Below are positions 36,730-45,645 of a DNA stretch of 64,000 nucleotides, piece after piece. Positions within the stretch are counted from its first letter, which is position 1. Every line of letters begins with the position of its first letter. A model generated the notes under the pieces. It worked only from the letters and a program-made list of their open reading frames with translations. It was not told the origin of the DNA and made no database searches. The DNA is taken from contig NZ_BAABIA010000006.1 in NCBI RefSeq assembly GCF_039542385.1, positions 62,001-126,000 of the forward strand, written 5' to 3'. This DNA is from Prosthecobacter algae. GTDB taxonomy: Bacteria; Verrucomicrobiota; Verrucomicrobiia; Verrucomicrobiales; Verrucomicrobiaceae. The translations under genes and the position numbers were made by a program.

Positions 36730-37458
36730 ATGCGAATCCTGGCTATCGGAGACATCCACGGCTGTTCCATCGCTCTGCGGGCACTGCTGGATGCGGTGAA
36801 GCCTGGGAGCGATGATGTCTTGATCACCCTGGGTGATTACGTGGACCGAGGACCGGACTCGAAGGGGGTGATCGATATCCTGCTAGGACTGGAAGAAACG
36901 ACGCAGTTGAAGCCGCTGATGGGCAACCATGAGATCCTATTTATGGATGCGATGGCGGAGCAACTGGATGTGGAGGCCTGGCTGAGGGTGGGCGGGAGGG
37001 AAACGCTGCTTTCCTACGCGCCAGACCACAGCACCCTGTCGTGGAACAACATCCCGCAGGCGCATGTGGAATTTTTAAAAGAGCGCTGCCTGCGCCACTG
37101 GGAGACGGAGTATCACCTCTTTGTGCATGCGAATGCGAATGCGGTCTTTCCCCTGGCGGATCAGAGCGATGACTGGCTTTTCTGGACGCGGTTTGACGAT
37201 AGCTACCCGCATGTTTCCGGCAAGACGATGGTGTGCGGCCACACGGCACAGAAGAGCGGGATGCCTGCCCTGCGGACGAAAGCGATGTGCCTGGACACGT
37301 GGGCCTATGGCGAAGGCTGGCTGACGTGCCTGGACATTCAAAGCGGTGAATTCACCCAGGCGAACCAGGCGGGGGAGGTGAAAAGATTCACCCTGGCGGA
37401 TCTGGAAGGTCACGGCGGTGAAAAAACCACGCAACTGCCAGTAAGCCCGCCCAACTGA
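36730..37458 (+). CDS. PP2A-like serine/threonine protein phosphatase (metallophosphoesterase)
   Basis: This 242-residue cytoplasmic protein carries the full phosphoprotein-phosphatase metal site: GDIHG at 7-11, GDYVDRG at 35-41, GNHE at 65-68, the histidine of FVHANAN and CGHT before the C-terminal third. This order and length match bacterial PrpA/PrpB and ApaH-like phosphatases that use two metals, often Mn. Substrates could be phosphoproteins or dinucleoside polyphosphates. The start is supported by an AGGTGG-like ribosome site a few bases upstream. It follows the inactive M48-like gene by 37 bases on the same strand and may be cotranscribed with it. Confidence 0.9.
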   Translation: MRILAIGDIHGCSIALRALLDAVKPGSDDVLITLGDYVDRGPDSKGVIDILLGLEETTQLKPLMGNHEILFMDAMAEQLDVEAWLRVGGRETLLSYAPDHSTLSWNNIPQAHVEFLKERCLRHWETEYHLFVHANANAVFPLADQSDDWLFWTRFDDSYPHVSGKTMVCGHTAQKSGMPALRTKAMCLDTWAYGEGWLTCLDIQSGEFTQANQAGEVKRFTLADLEGHGGEKTTQLPVSPPN

Positions 37459-37545
37459 CATTTAGACCTTGCGAGGCTGTTGCCTGCGTACAAGTGTCAG
37501 CCGTCGGGCCATCGCCCTTTTACAACCCAGGAATTTTCTATCATC

Positions 37546-38556
37546 GTGTCATCAGCTCGCTCGATTCTCGTCACCGGAGGCACCGGTTCGTTCGGTCAAA
37601 AATGCATCGCCACCCTGCTTACGGATCCGGAGGTGAAACGCATCGTGATTTACTCCCGCGATGAGTTGAAGCAGTTCGAAATGGGGCAGAAATTCACGGA
37701 CCCAAGGCTGCGTTATTTCATCGGCGACGTGCGTGACAAGGACCGCCTGCAGCGTGCGCTGGAAGGGGTGGACACCGTGATCCACGCAGCGGCGCTGAAG
37801 CAGGTGCCTGCGGCGGAGTACAACCCGATGGAGTTCATCAAAACGAACGTCCTGGGGGCGGAAAACCTCATCGAAGCCTGCCTGGACAACGATGTGCAGA
37901 ACGTGGTGGCCCTTTCCACCGACAAGGCGGCGGCGCCGATCAATCTTTATGGCGCGACGAAGCTGTGCTCGGACAAGCTTTTCATCGCGGCAAACAACGT
38001 GCGCGGGGACCGGAAGATCAAATTCAGCGTGGTGCGTTACGGCAATGTGATGGGATCACGCGGATCGGTGATTCCCTTTTTCCTGGATAAGCGCAAGACT
38101 GGGGTGCTGCCGATCACGGACCCTGAGATGACGCGCTTTAACATCACGCTCGAAGAGGGTGTGGAGCTGGTGATGCACGCGCTGAAGCATGCGATCGGCG
38201 GGGAGATCTTTGTGCCGAAGATCCCGAGCTACCGGATCACGGATGTGGCGGAAGCCATCGGGCCGGAATGTGAGAAGCCGGTGGTGGGCATCCGCCCGGG
38301 CGAGAAGATCCACGAAGAGATGGTGACCTCCACGGATGCGCTGCAGACGATTTCGACGGACAAGCACTACATCATCGTGCCGAACAAGCACCGGCAGCCG
38401 CTGGAGGTGACGATCAAGGCTTTCTGTGATCACCACGGCGCGACGCCGGTATCCTCCGGGCTGGCCTACAACTCCGGCACCAACACGGAATGGATGACCG
38501 TGGAAGAAATCCGGAAACTGATCCAGTCCCACGTGGACCCGACCTTCACTGTCTAA
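37546..38556 (+). CDS. pseB: UDP-N-acetylglucosamine 4,6-dehydratase, PseB-like
   Basis: The frame is open from 37480, but a GTG at 37546 starts the family-like sequence SSARSILVTGGTGSFG, giving 336 residues. The nucleotide motif GGTGSFG is at 11-17. The catalytic set is T125-D126-K127 (STDKA) and YxxxK at Y135/K139, the inverting-dehydratase pattern of PseB/FlaA1. This enzyme makes the 4-keto-6-deoxy sugar that starts pseudaminic acid and related nonulosonate or diamino-sugar pathways. A methyltransferase gene and a pseC-like gene follow at 24 bases and with overlap, so the three form an operon for surface glycan synthesis. Later pathway enzymes are not in the window. Confidence 0.88.
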   Translation: MSSARSILVTGGTGSFGQKCIATLLTDPEVKRIVIYSRDELKQFEMGQKFTDPRLRYFIGDVRDKDRLQRALEGVDTVIHAAALKQVPAAEYNPMEFIKTNVLGAENLIEACLDNDVQNVVALSTDKAAAPINLYGATKLCSDKLFIAANNVRGDRKIKFSVVRYGNVMGSRGSVIPFFLDKRKTGVLPITDPEMTRFNITLEEGVELVMHALKHAIGGEIFVPKIPSYRITDVAEAIGPECEKPVVGIRPGEKIHEEMVTSTDALQTISTDKHYIIVPNKHRQPLEVTIKAFCDHHGATPVSSGLAYNSGTNTEWMTVEEIRKLIQSHVDPTFTV

Positions 38557-38580
38557 TTCCCTTTTATCCGACTTGCTGAC

Positions 38581-39501
38581 ATGAGTTCCGCCATTACTCC
38601 CTGGGATCTAAAAAGAGCTTATCAGGAGGGGCAAAATCTGATGAAGATTCTTCGTCAGGAGGCAGGTGCCACCGGCAATGACGAGAAGATGATCGAGCTG
38701 TCGTACGACCTGCAATCGGGATCGTACGTGGGGGCGCTGGCGGACCCGGTGCTGCTGGCACACAAGCGTGAATATTGCCGGCATGTGGCGGCGCTGCTGG
38801 AAAGCCTGGGGCCAGTGAGCAGCCTGCTGGATGCGGGGATGGGCGAGGGCAACATGCTGTGGCTGACGCTTTCCCAAATGGTGAACCCGCCGCTGCAGGT
38901 GCATGGCTTTGACCTGTGCTGGTCGCGCATGGCGGTGGCCCGCGAGTGGCTGGAGAAGCAGGAGCCGTGCTTTGAGATCCAGATCAGCACGGGCAGCCTG
39001 ACGGAGATCCCGTACATGGACAACAGCGTGGATGTGGTGTGGACGAACCATTCCATCGAGCCGAACCACGGACGCGAGGCGGCGATCCTTTCCGAGCTGC
39101 ACCGGGTGTGCCGCCGCTATGTGGTGATGCTGGAGCCTGCCTATGAACTGGGCAGCGATGAGGCGAGGAAGCGCATGGATGAGCATGGCTACTGTCGCAA
39201 CCTGGCAGGAACGGCCAAGGAGCTGGGCTTTCGAGTGCACCGACATGAGATCTTTGCGGGCAACCGCAATCCGCGGAACCCGACGGCGGTGCTGATTTTG
39301 GCGAAGGATGAAAACGCTACCCCGGTGACGCCGCGCCGCTGCTGCCCGGTGTACAAGACCGAGCTGACCCCGATGCGGGACTGCTGGTACAGCAAGGAAT
39401 CCATGCGGGCCTATCCAATTCTCAACGGCATCCCCTGCCTGAGAAGCAGCCAGAGCATCGTGGCGAGCAAATTGGCCGAGACTTTTCCCACTGATTCATG
39501 A
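38581..39501 (+). CDS. SAM-dependent methyltransferase with C-terminal Trm112-like cysteine module
   Basis: This 306-residue protein has a class I methyltransferase core with the SAM loop DAGMGEG at 84-90 and the acidic strand end GFDLCWSRM. WTNHSIEPNHGREAAILSEL occupies the usual position of motifs IV-V. The last 60 residues have CC, C and C spaced as RRCCPVYKTELTPMRDCWYS...YPILNGIPCL, resembling the Trm112/zinc-ribbon module found in small methyltransferase partners. It sits between pseB and pseC and its stop overlaps the pseC start by four bases (ATGA). That position points to methylation of a sugar or of the glycan product. The exact acceptor is unknown. Confidence 0.8.
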   Translation: MSSAITPWDLKRAYQEGQNLMKILRQEAGATGNDEKMIELSYDLQSGSYVGALADPVLLAHKREYCRHVAALLESLGPVSSLLDAGMGEGNMLWLTLSQMVNPPLQVHGFDLCWSRMAVAREWLEKQEPCFEIQISTGSLTEIPYMDNSVDVVWTNHSIEPNHGREAAILSELHRVCRRYVVMLEPAYELGSDEARKRMDEHGYCRNLAGTAKELGFRVHRHEIFAGNRNPRNPTAVLILAKDENATPVTPRRCCPVYKTELTPMRDCWYSKESMRAYPILNGIPCLRSSQSIVASKLAETFPTDS

Positions 39502-40667
39502 GTTCCTTTTTACCCTATGGCCGCCAGTCTTTGGACGCAGAAGACCTGCAGGCGGTGATGGATGTGCTGAAGTCCGACTTTCTGACCCAGGGCCCTGCCA
39601 TCGGCCGTTTTGAAAAGGCAGTGACGGACTGGTGCGGGGCAAAGCATGGCATTGCGATGTCCAACGGCACGGCGACGCTGCATCTGGCGGCGAAGGCGAT
39701 GGGGCTGAAACATGGCGACTGGCTGTGGACGAGCCCGATCACGTTTGTGGCCTCGGCCAATGCGGGGCGGTACTGCGGGGCGAATGTGGACTTTGTGGAT
39801 GTGGATCCGGGAACGGTGAACCTGTGCCCGGAGCGGCTGGAAGCGAAACTGCAGCAGGCTGAAAAAGACGGGAAGCTGCCGAAGATCGTGGTGCCGGTGC
39901 ACTTCGCCGGGCAGCCCTGTGCGATGGACCGCATCCATGCGCTGGGGCAGAAGTATGGCTTTAAGATCCTGGAAGATGGTGCCCATGCGCTGGGCGGCAG
40001 CTATGAGGATGAACGGATCGGCAACTGCCGGTGGTCGGATGCGGTATCGCACAGCTTTCACCCGGTGAAGATCGTGACGAGCGGCGAGGGCGGGATGATC
40101 ACGACCAACGACGACGAACTGGCCTGGAAGATCGGCATGCTGCGCACGCACGGCATCACGCGCGATGCCGACCGGATGGTGGGCGAATCCGAAGGGCCGT
40201 GGTATTATCAGCAACTGGAGCTGGGCTACAACTTCCGCATGACGGACATCCAGGCCGCGCTGGGGGCGAGCCAGATGACGAAGCTGGATGCCTTTGCCGC
40301 GAGGCGGCGGGAGATTGCGGCCTTGTACGATCAGGCGTTAGGCGGGTTGCCGCTGCGACCGCTGGCAAGGGACCCGAAGGGCATCAGCGGCTGGCACCTT
40401 TACATGATCCGGCTGAACCTGGCCGAGATCTCGCAGACACGCAGGCAGGTCTTTGAAAGCCTGCGCGCGCAAGGCATCGGGGTGAATGTGCATTACATCC
40501 CGGTGCATTTGCAGCCTGACTATGTGAGGCTGGGCTTTCATGCGGGGATGTTCCCAGAGGCGGAGCAGTATTACCAGGAAGCGATCACGCTGCCGATGTT
40601 CCCTGCGATGAAGGACGAGGACATCCTGCGGGTGCGTGATGCGCTGGCGGTAGCGACGGGTGTTTAG
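39498..40667 (+). CDS. pseC: UDP-4-keto-sugar aminotransferase, PseC-like
   Basis: This 389-residue protein is a DegT/DnrJ/EryC1-type PLP aminotransferase. The PLP lysine is K191 in SFHPVKIVTSGEGG, and the ring-contacting aspartate is D160 in EDGAHALGG. Its opening (FLPYGRQSLDAEDLQAVMDVL) and TQGPAIGRFEKA match PseC, which converts the PseB product to a 4-amino-4,6-dideoxy sugar. Related aminotransferases act on other 4-keto sugars, so the precise product is inferred from the pseB partner. It overlaps the upstream methyltransferase by four bases and converges with the SMUG1-type gene ten bases away. No pseG, pseH, pseI or pseF follows. Confidence 0.88.
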   Translation: MSSFLPYGRQSLDAEDLQAVMDVLKSDFLTQGPAIGRFEKAVTDWCGAKHGIAMSNGTATLHLAAKAMGLKHGDWLWTSPITFVASANAGRYCGANVDFVDVDPGTVNLCPERLEAKLQQAEKDGKLPKIVVPVHFAGQPCAMDRIHALGQKYGFKILEDGAHALGGSYEDERIGNCRWSDAVSHSFHPVKIVTSGEGGMITTNDDELAWKIGMLRTHGITRDADRMVGESEGPWYYQQLELGYNFRMTDIQAALGASQMTKLDAFAARRREIAALYDQALGGLPLRPLARDPKGISGWHLYMIRLNLAEISQTRRQVFESLRAQGIGVNVHYIPVHLQPDYVRLGFHAGMFPEAEQYYQEAITLPMFPAMKDEDILRVRDALAVATGV

Positions 40668-40677
40668 ATACTTTCGG

Positions 40678-41409
40678 TTAGGCCTCCCAGACACCCTGCC
40701 TGATGAGTTGCTTGGTGGCTTCGCCGGGCCAGTCGCGGTTGGCGAGCGGGCTGGCGGGACTGGGGTGGAGGACACGACCGACTTTGAAGGGGGTGCCGAG
40801 GTTGTCTTTGGCACGCTGGGCGCGGGCCTCGGCAAAGGCACCGACGCCGATGACCCATTCGGGATCGAGGGTGGCGATGACTTGGCAGAGGTGGGCGTCG
40901 CAGAGCTTTTCCATGGCCTCGGATTCACTGGCGGGGAGCTTGTCCGGGGTGCGGTTGCGGCCACCTTCCTCCATGAAGACGAGGGGGCAGTAATTGGCCA
41001 CAAAATGCTCCTTGAAGAAGTTTTCAGCCGCGCCAAAACGCTGGGCGAAGAGTCCCCAGAGGCGGCGACCACTGACTTCGGAGTTTTTGCAGGCAAACCC
41101 GGTGACGCGGCGTTTGGGGTGCTCGTGCTCGGGATGTCCTACTTCCGTTTCGATCTTCATCCAGTCGCGGACGGCGGCGATTTCGCCAAAGGGAACACCA
41201 GTCTGGGTCATGCCGAAGGGGCCAGGGTTCATGCCGACGAGGACGACGCGTTTTTTGCCTTCGCCGTAACGGCTGAGGTAGAGTTCATGAGGAACGCGGG
41301 CGTATTCGAGGGGATTGTAAACGTAGGCCGTGGGCGGGGCGAAGGTGAGGGAGGCGAGGCTGCTGCTGAGATCACGCGCAGCCTGGATGAGTCGGGAAGA
41401 GGTGGACAT
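40678..41409 (-). CDS. SMUG1-type uracil-DNA glycosylase
   Basis: This 243-residue protein matches the SMUG1 branch of uracil-DNA glycosylases. Motif 1 is GMNPGPFGMTQTGVPFGE at 59-76, with N61 in the position of the catalytic-site asparagine of SMUG1. Motif 2 is HPSPASP, with H215. SMUG1 removes uracil and oxidised pyrimidines from DNA to start base-excision repair. SMUG1 enzymes are best known in animals but also occur in some bacteria. The start codon is two bases after the hemB stop, so it is translated from the hemB transcript. Nothing in the sequence links its role to heme synthesis. Confidence 0.88.
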   Translation of the reverse strand: MSTSSRLIQAARDLSSSLASLTFAPPTAYVYNPLEYARVPHELYLSRYGEGKKRVVLVGMNPGPFGMTQTGVPFGEIAAVRDWMKIETEVGHPEHEHPKRRVTGFACKNSEVSGRRLWGLFAQRFGAAENFFKEHFVANYCPLVFMEEGGRNRTPDKLPASESEAMEKLCDAHLCQVIATLDPEWVIGVGAFAEARAQRAKDNLGTPFKVGRVLHPSPASPLANRDWPGEATKQLIRQGVWEA

Positions 41410-41411
41410 GA

Positions 41412-42383
41412 TTACAGGACGGCGGCGATCTTTTTGGCAAAGTAGGTTAGGATCATGTTGGCCCCGGCACGGCGGATGCCGAGGAGGGATTCCATGGCCA
41501 CTTTGTCCTCATCAAGCCAGCCTGCGGCGGCTCCAGCCTTGATCATGAGATACTCGCCACTGACCTGATAGGCGGCGATGGGAAGGGTGCTGGCATCACG
41601 GATACGGGCGATGATGTCGAGGTAAGGTCCTGCGGGCTTGACCATGAGGATGTCGGCCCCTTCGGATTCATCGAGGGCGGCTTCACGAAGGGCCTCGATG
41701 GTGTTGGCGGGGTCCATCTGATAGGTCTTTTTGTCGCCCGCCTTGGGGGCGGAATCAAGCGCACCACGGAAGGGGCCATAGTAGGCGCTGGCGTACTTGG
41801 CGGTGTAGCTCATGATGGAGACCTGGGTGAAGTCGGCATGGTCCAGGGCTGCACGGAGGGCAGCAACACGGCCATCCATCATGTCGCTGGGAGCCACGAT
41901 GTCTGCCCCGGCGCGGGCATGGCAGAGGGCCTGCTGGCAGAGGACTGCGACGGTTTCGTCATTGAGGATGCGGCCATCGGCAGCGACGAGGCCATCGTGG
42001 CCGTCGCTGTTGTAGGGATCCAGGGCCACATCGGTGATGACCATGAGCGTGGGGTGGGCGGCCTTGAGCGCACGGATGGCGCGAGGGACGAGGCCATCAT
42101 CATTGTAGCATTCCTCGGCACCGGGAGTTTTCAGCTCATCGGGGATGCGGGGAAACAGAACGACACCGGGAATGCCGAGGGCGTGGGCTTCACCCGCCTC
42201 CTGGACGAGATCTGCCAGGCACCAGCGCTGGCAGCCGGGCATGGCGCTGATGGGGGTGTTTTCATCGCCTTCCTGAAGGAAGAGCGGGTAGATCAGGTTT
42301 CCGGGGGTGAGCACGGTTTCGCGCACCATGTCCCGGATGGCGGGAGACTGGCGGTTGCGGCGCGGGCGGATGGAAAGATTCAT
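41412..42383 (-). CDS. hemB: Porphobilinogen synthase (5-aminolevulinate dehydratase)
   Basis: This 323-residue enzyme condenses two 5-aminolevulinate molecules to porphobilinogen in tetrapyrrole synthesis. The two catalytic lysines are K196 (YTAKYASAYYGPFR) and K249 (MVKPAGPYLD). At the metal site the sequence is DVALDPYNSDGHDG at 118-131, with Ala and two Asp replacing the three cysteines of zinc-dependent enzymes. It therefore belongs to the magnesium-dependent type known from Pseudomonas. Length is normal. The SMUG1-type gene follows with a two-base gap. The heme-binding propeller gene ends 78 bases upstream, so heme supply and heme use may be linked. Confidence 0.95.
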   Translation of the reverse strand: MNLSIRPRRNRQSPAIRDMVRETVLTPGNLIYPLFLQEGDENTPISAMPGCQRWCLADLVQEAGEAHALGIPGVVLFPRIPDELKTPGAEECYNDDGLVPRAIRALKAAHPTLMVITDVALDPYNSDGHDGLVAADGRILNDETVAVLCQQALCHARAGADIVAPSDMMDGRVAALRAALDHADFTQVSIMSYTAKYASAYYGPFRGALDSAPKAGDKKTYQMDPANTIEALREAALDESEGADILMVKPAGPYLDIIARIRDASTLPIAAYQVSGEYLMIKAGAAAGWLDEDKVAMESLLGIRRAGANMILTYFAKKIAAVL

Positions 42384-42461
42384 CCTTCCAAGATGGGCAG
42401 CGCAGCGGGGAGGTCAAATTGAGGCGCGATGTTCTGAACGAAGCCTCCTGGAGGCGGATGG

Positions 42462-45400
42462 CTATTCAACGGCCTCGATGAAGCTGATGAGATCGGCCAT
42501 GTCCTGCTCGGTCATCCCCTGCTCCAGGCCTTCTGGCATGAGGCTTTGGCCGGAGGAACTGCTGCCGAGGATGTTGGAACGCTGGACGGTGATTTCGGCC
42601 CCGCCCATCATTTTGAGCGTCATGCTGCTGGCGTCGTCCTTGGCGATGATGCCGCTGAGGGTCTGGCCGTCTTTGGTATTGACGGTGTAGGCGATGTATT
42701 GGGAGGCGACTTCCTTATGCGGCTCGACAATGGCGGTGAGGAGGCCGTCTTTGCCACGGGTTTTCACGGTGGTGACATTGGGACCGACCTCAATCCCCTG
42801 CCCGTTGGCCACGTGGCAGGCGAGACAGCGGGACATGAAAACGGCACCGCCTGCGGTGGCGTCGCCTTTGAGGGAGAGGGCCGCCTGGAATTTCTTCACC
42901 ACTTCCTCACGCGATGGAGGAATGACGGTGGCCAGGGCGGTGCGGGCGAGAGCGGCCACTTTGCCATTTTTATGCTTGGCGAGATCCTGGACCTGGGAGG
43001 CGGAGAGATCTGCCGCTGTGGGAGCGCCTTCGGTTTTACCCAGGGCCGTCAGCAGAGCCGTGGCGCGATCATCGCGGGAAACGAGGGCTGCCAGGGCAGC
43101 GGTGCGGGCCTGGGAGGCGAGGTGAGGCCAGGAGGTGATGAGAGCCTGCGTGACCTCTGGCTGGCTGAAGGTGGCGAGATAGCGGATGGCAGCAGCCTGC
43201 AGGGCTTCCGACTGGCCTGCGGCCAAGCAGACCTGCAAGCTGGGGATGGCGGAGGCGGGGCGGGAAAGGGCCACCAGTTCCATGGCGGCGAGGCGGTCTT
43301 TGTCGGAAGCTTTCAGATTGGCCACGGTCTCGGTGGCGGCGGCAAAGGCGGGGGTGAGTTTTTTCTCTTTATCCACGGCCTCAAGGGTGGTGCCGGAGCG
43401 GCGAAGACCTTCGGCCAGGGCACGAATGGCTTTGGGGGATGGCGAGGCCCCGAGAGACTGGATGAGGGCCGTCACTTCCTTTGTATTGTTGCGGGCGGCG
43501 ATGGTTTCAATGAGGCCCAGGGACAGGGCTTCGTCAGTTTCCGTCTTGCCGGAGGAGCGGGTCTGATAGACCGCGAAGGCCTGTTCCGGCGGGGCGGAAA
43601 GGAGGGCATGACGGAGCCAGTCCTCGCGAGGAGCGATGGAGGCGAGGGCCTGAGCTTGCCCTGAATGGGAAACTTGGCCGAGGGTGAGGGCGAGCTGGAA
43701 GCGGACACGAGCACTCGGATCTGCCGTCAAGGTAAGCAGCTTCTGCCAAAGGGCCTCTGGGGATGATGCAGCCTGAAGAAGGGGCTCGGCCAGGAAGATG
43801 GCGTGCTCGCGGACATGAGCGTCGTCGTTGTTCAAAGCGATCATGAGGGTATCCGGGCGGAGGGACTTGAGACCCTGAAGGGCATTGAGCCGATGGATGA
43901 CGGCGAGAGGTTCCTTGAGCTCTGCGAGGTCTTTTTCTAGAAGGGCCACGGCGGCCTTGTCCTGACGCTCATAGAGGAGCCGGGCGGCAGTATCGCGGTG
44001 CCAGCCATTGGGATGGGCGAGGGCGGCCACCAACTCTTCCAGACTGGCTTTGTCCAAGGCAGGACGGGTGCGGTAGGGGGCAGCCTTTGTTTCGCCACTT
44101 TTGGTTATTCTCCAGATGCGGCCACGATCATTGCCACTGTTGAGGTCGAGGTGTTTCTTGATCTCATCGGGCACGCTCCAGGGGTGCTCGATGACTTCGC
44201 GATACATGTCGCAGATGTAGAGGTGGCCATCGGGGGCATTGGCAAAATTGACCACGCGCACCCAGGTGTCCTTGCTGGCGGCGAATTCGTAACCATGTTC
44301 ATCGGCGGGACGTTCGCCCAGGAGGTCAATGCCGTTGTCGGCATAACGGATCTGTTTGCGATGGATGAGCTGGCCGCCGGCATCGCCGCTGAAGCTGTTG
44401 TTCACGAAGTCCGGGCCGTATGCATCGCCACGGTAGATGGTGGTGCCGGTGGCGCCGGTGAAGTAACCGCTAACGCGGCCCCCGCCCTCGACCGAACCTT
44501 TGACGACCCCGGCGATGCGCCAGCGGGTGCGGATGATGCGCCAAGGTTCATCCGGGCTGAGGCGGAAGACCTCGGCCGCGCCGCCATCTACCGCGATGCT
44601 TTTGCGTGCGGCGGGCATGGAGTAGAGCGGATTCCGGGAGGCATAACGGCCGTCATAGACCCAGTACTGGAGGTGGTCTGAATTTGAGCAGCCGAACTTG
44701 CGACCGTAGTTGTCAAAGCTCATGCCATACTGGGCACCGCCGCCCTCAAGACCGAACTCATGGGTGAGCGGATCAAACCAGAAGTCCTTGCCACCGATCT
44801 CGATGCCGGGCAGGTCGGGACGTTTGAGGCAGGTGACGATGCCCCGGTTCCCACCACCGGCGAGGATGTGGACGCGGTTGTCCTGGCCCCACTGAAAGCT
44901 GTTCATCAGGCCCTGGACATTGAGGATCTTCAGGCCGGTGCCAAAACCGCTGAAGGCCTTTTCGCGGACCTCGGCCTTGCCATCACCATCCTTGTCCTCG
45001 AAGCGCCAGATATCGGGCGTGGCACCCACGTAGAGGCCGCCATTGGCCCAGATGAGTCCGGTGGGCCAGGGAAGGTTATCGGCAAAAACATGGCTGGTTT
45101 CAAAGAAACCGTCGCCGTCCTTGTCCTCCAGCATGGAGACGCGTCCCAGATGGGGGGTGACGTCACGCATCTCGGAGTAATCAATCATTTCGCAGACGAA
45201 CATGCGGCCGCGTTCATCAAAGCAGACGGCGATGGGGTCGCGGACGAGAGGTTCATGGGTGGCCAGTTCCAGATCGAAGCCTTTTTTCACCTGCCAGGTG
45301 GTGCGGGCGTCCTTGGGCTCCACGGCGGGATAGCGGGGCAGGTCTTTAGCGGGATCCACCTGGACGGCATTTTGGGTGGGACCGTAGGCCTCCGCATGGG

Positions 45401-45488
45401 TGGTCCTGGACTTGATGCCATTGGCAGGCGGCGGGACTGCCAAGGCGAATCCGGAGAATCCGAGGGTGAGAAGGAGGAACGGCTTCAT
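42462..45488 (-). CDS. PVC-type heme-binding propeller/HEAT-repeat protein with CxxCH
   Basis: The ATG at 45488 gives 1,008 residues with a signal peptide (MKPFLLLTLGFSGFALAVP); the 61 residues upstream in frame are not protein-like. The N-terminal half is a propeller of the PVC membrane-bound dehydrogenase type (FDLELATHEPLVRDPIAVCF, GLIWANGGLYVGATPDIWRF, DMYREVIEHPWSVP). The middle is alpha-helical HEAT-like repeats (AHPNGWHRDTAARLLYE, NNDDAHVREHAIFLAEPLL). The C-terminal cytochrome-like domain has CLACH at 888-892 and a possible distal ligand in a Met-rich end (SLMPEGLEQGMTEQDMADL). Such proteins are abundant in Planctomycetes and Verrucomicrobia and are thought to oxidise sugars outside the cytoplasm. 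The substrate is unknown. Confidence 0.9.
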   Translation of the reverse strand: MKPFLLLTLGFSGFALAVPPPANGIKSRTTHAEAYGPTQNAVQVDPAKDLPRYPAVEPKDARTTWQVKKGFDLELATHEPLVRDPIAVCFDERGRMFVCEMIDYSEMRDVTPHLGRVSMLEDKDGDGFFETSHVFADNLPWPTGLIWANGGLYVGATPDIWRFEDKDGDGKAEVREKAFSGFGTGLKILNVQGLMNSFQWGQDNRVHILAGGGNRGIVTCLKRPDLPGIEIGGKDFWFDPLTHEFGLEGGGAQYGMSFDNYGRKFGCSNSDHLQYWVYDGRYASRNPLYSMPAARKSIAVDGGAAEVFRLSPDEPWRIIRTRWRIAGVVKGSVEGGGRVSGYFTGATGTTIYRGDAYGPDFVNNSFSGDAGGQLIHRKQIRYADNGIDLLGERPADEHGYEFAASKDTWVRVVNFANAPDGHLYICDMYREVIEHPWSVPDEIKKHLDLNSGNDRGRIWRITKSGETKAAPYRTRPALDKASLEELVAALAHPNGWHRDTAARLLYERQDKAAVALLEKDLAELKEPLAVIHRLNALQGLKSLRPDTLMIALNNDDAHVREHAIFLAEPLLQAASSPEALWQKLLTLTADPSARVRFQLALTLGQVSHSGQAQALASIAPREDWLRHALLSAPPEQAFAVYQTRSSGKTETDEALSLGLIETIAARNNTKEVTALIQSLGASPSPKAIRALAEGLRRSGTTLEAVDKEKKLTPAFAAATETVANLKASDKDRLAAMELVALSRPASAIPSLQVCLAAGQSEALQAAAIRYLATFSQPEVTQALITSWPHLASQARTAALAALVSRDDRATALLTALGKTEGAPTAADLSASQVQDLAKHKNGKVAALARTALATVIPPSREEVVKKFQAALSLKGDATAGGAVFMSRCLACHVANGQGIEVGPNVTTVKTRGKDGLLTAIVEPHKEVASQYIAYTVNTKDGQTLSGIIAKDDASSMTLKMMGGAEITVQRSNILGSSSSGQSLMPEGLEQGMTEQDMADLISFIEAVE

Positions 45489-45645
45489 GAGAGGAAATAC
45501 CCTGAAACCAACGGTGCAGCGAGCATGGTCTGTGCTCGGCGCATCACAGGAACAGGTACTTTTATCGCGGGTGATGAAAACCAGATGAATCCGCCGCGCC
45601 TCGCCAGTCGAAGAACTGAGGAATTTAGACAGCCATCTTCGACAA

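Noticed and set aside
37546-40667. A complete pseudaminic acid pathway
   Set aside because: Only pseB- and pseC-like genes are present; later steps are missing in the window.
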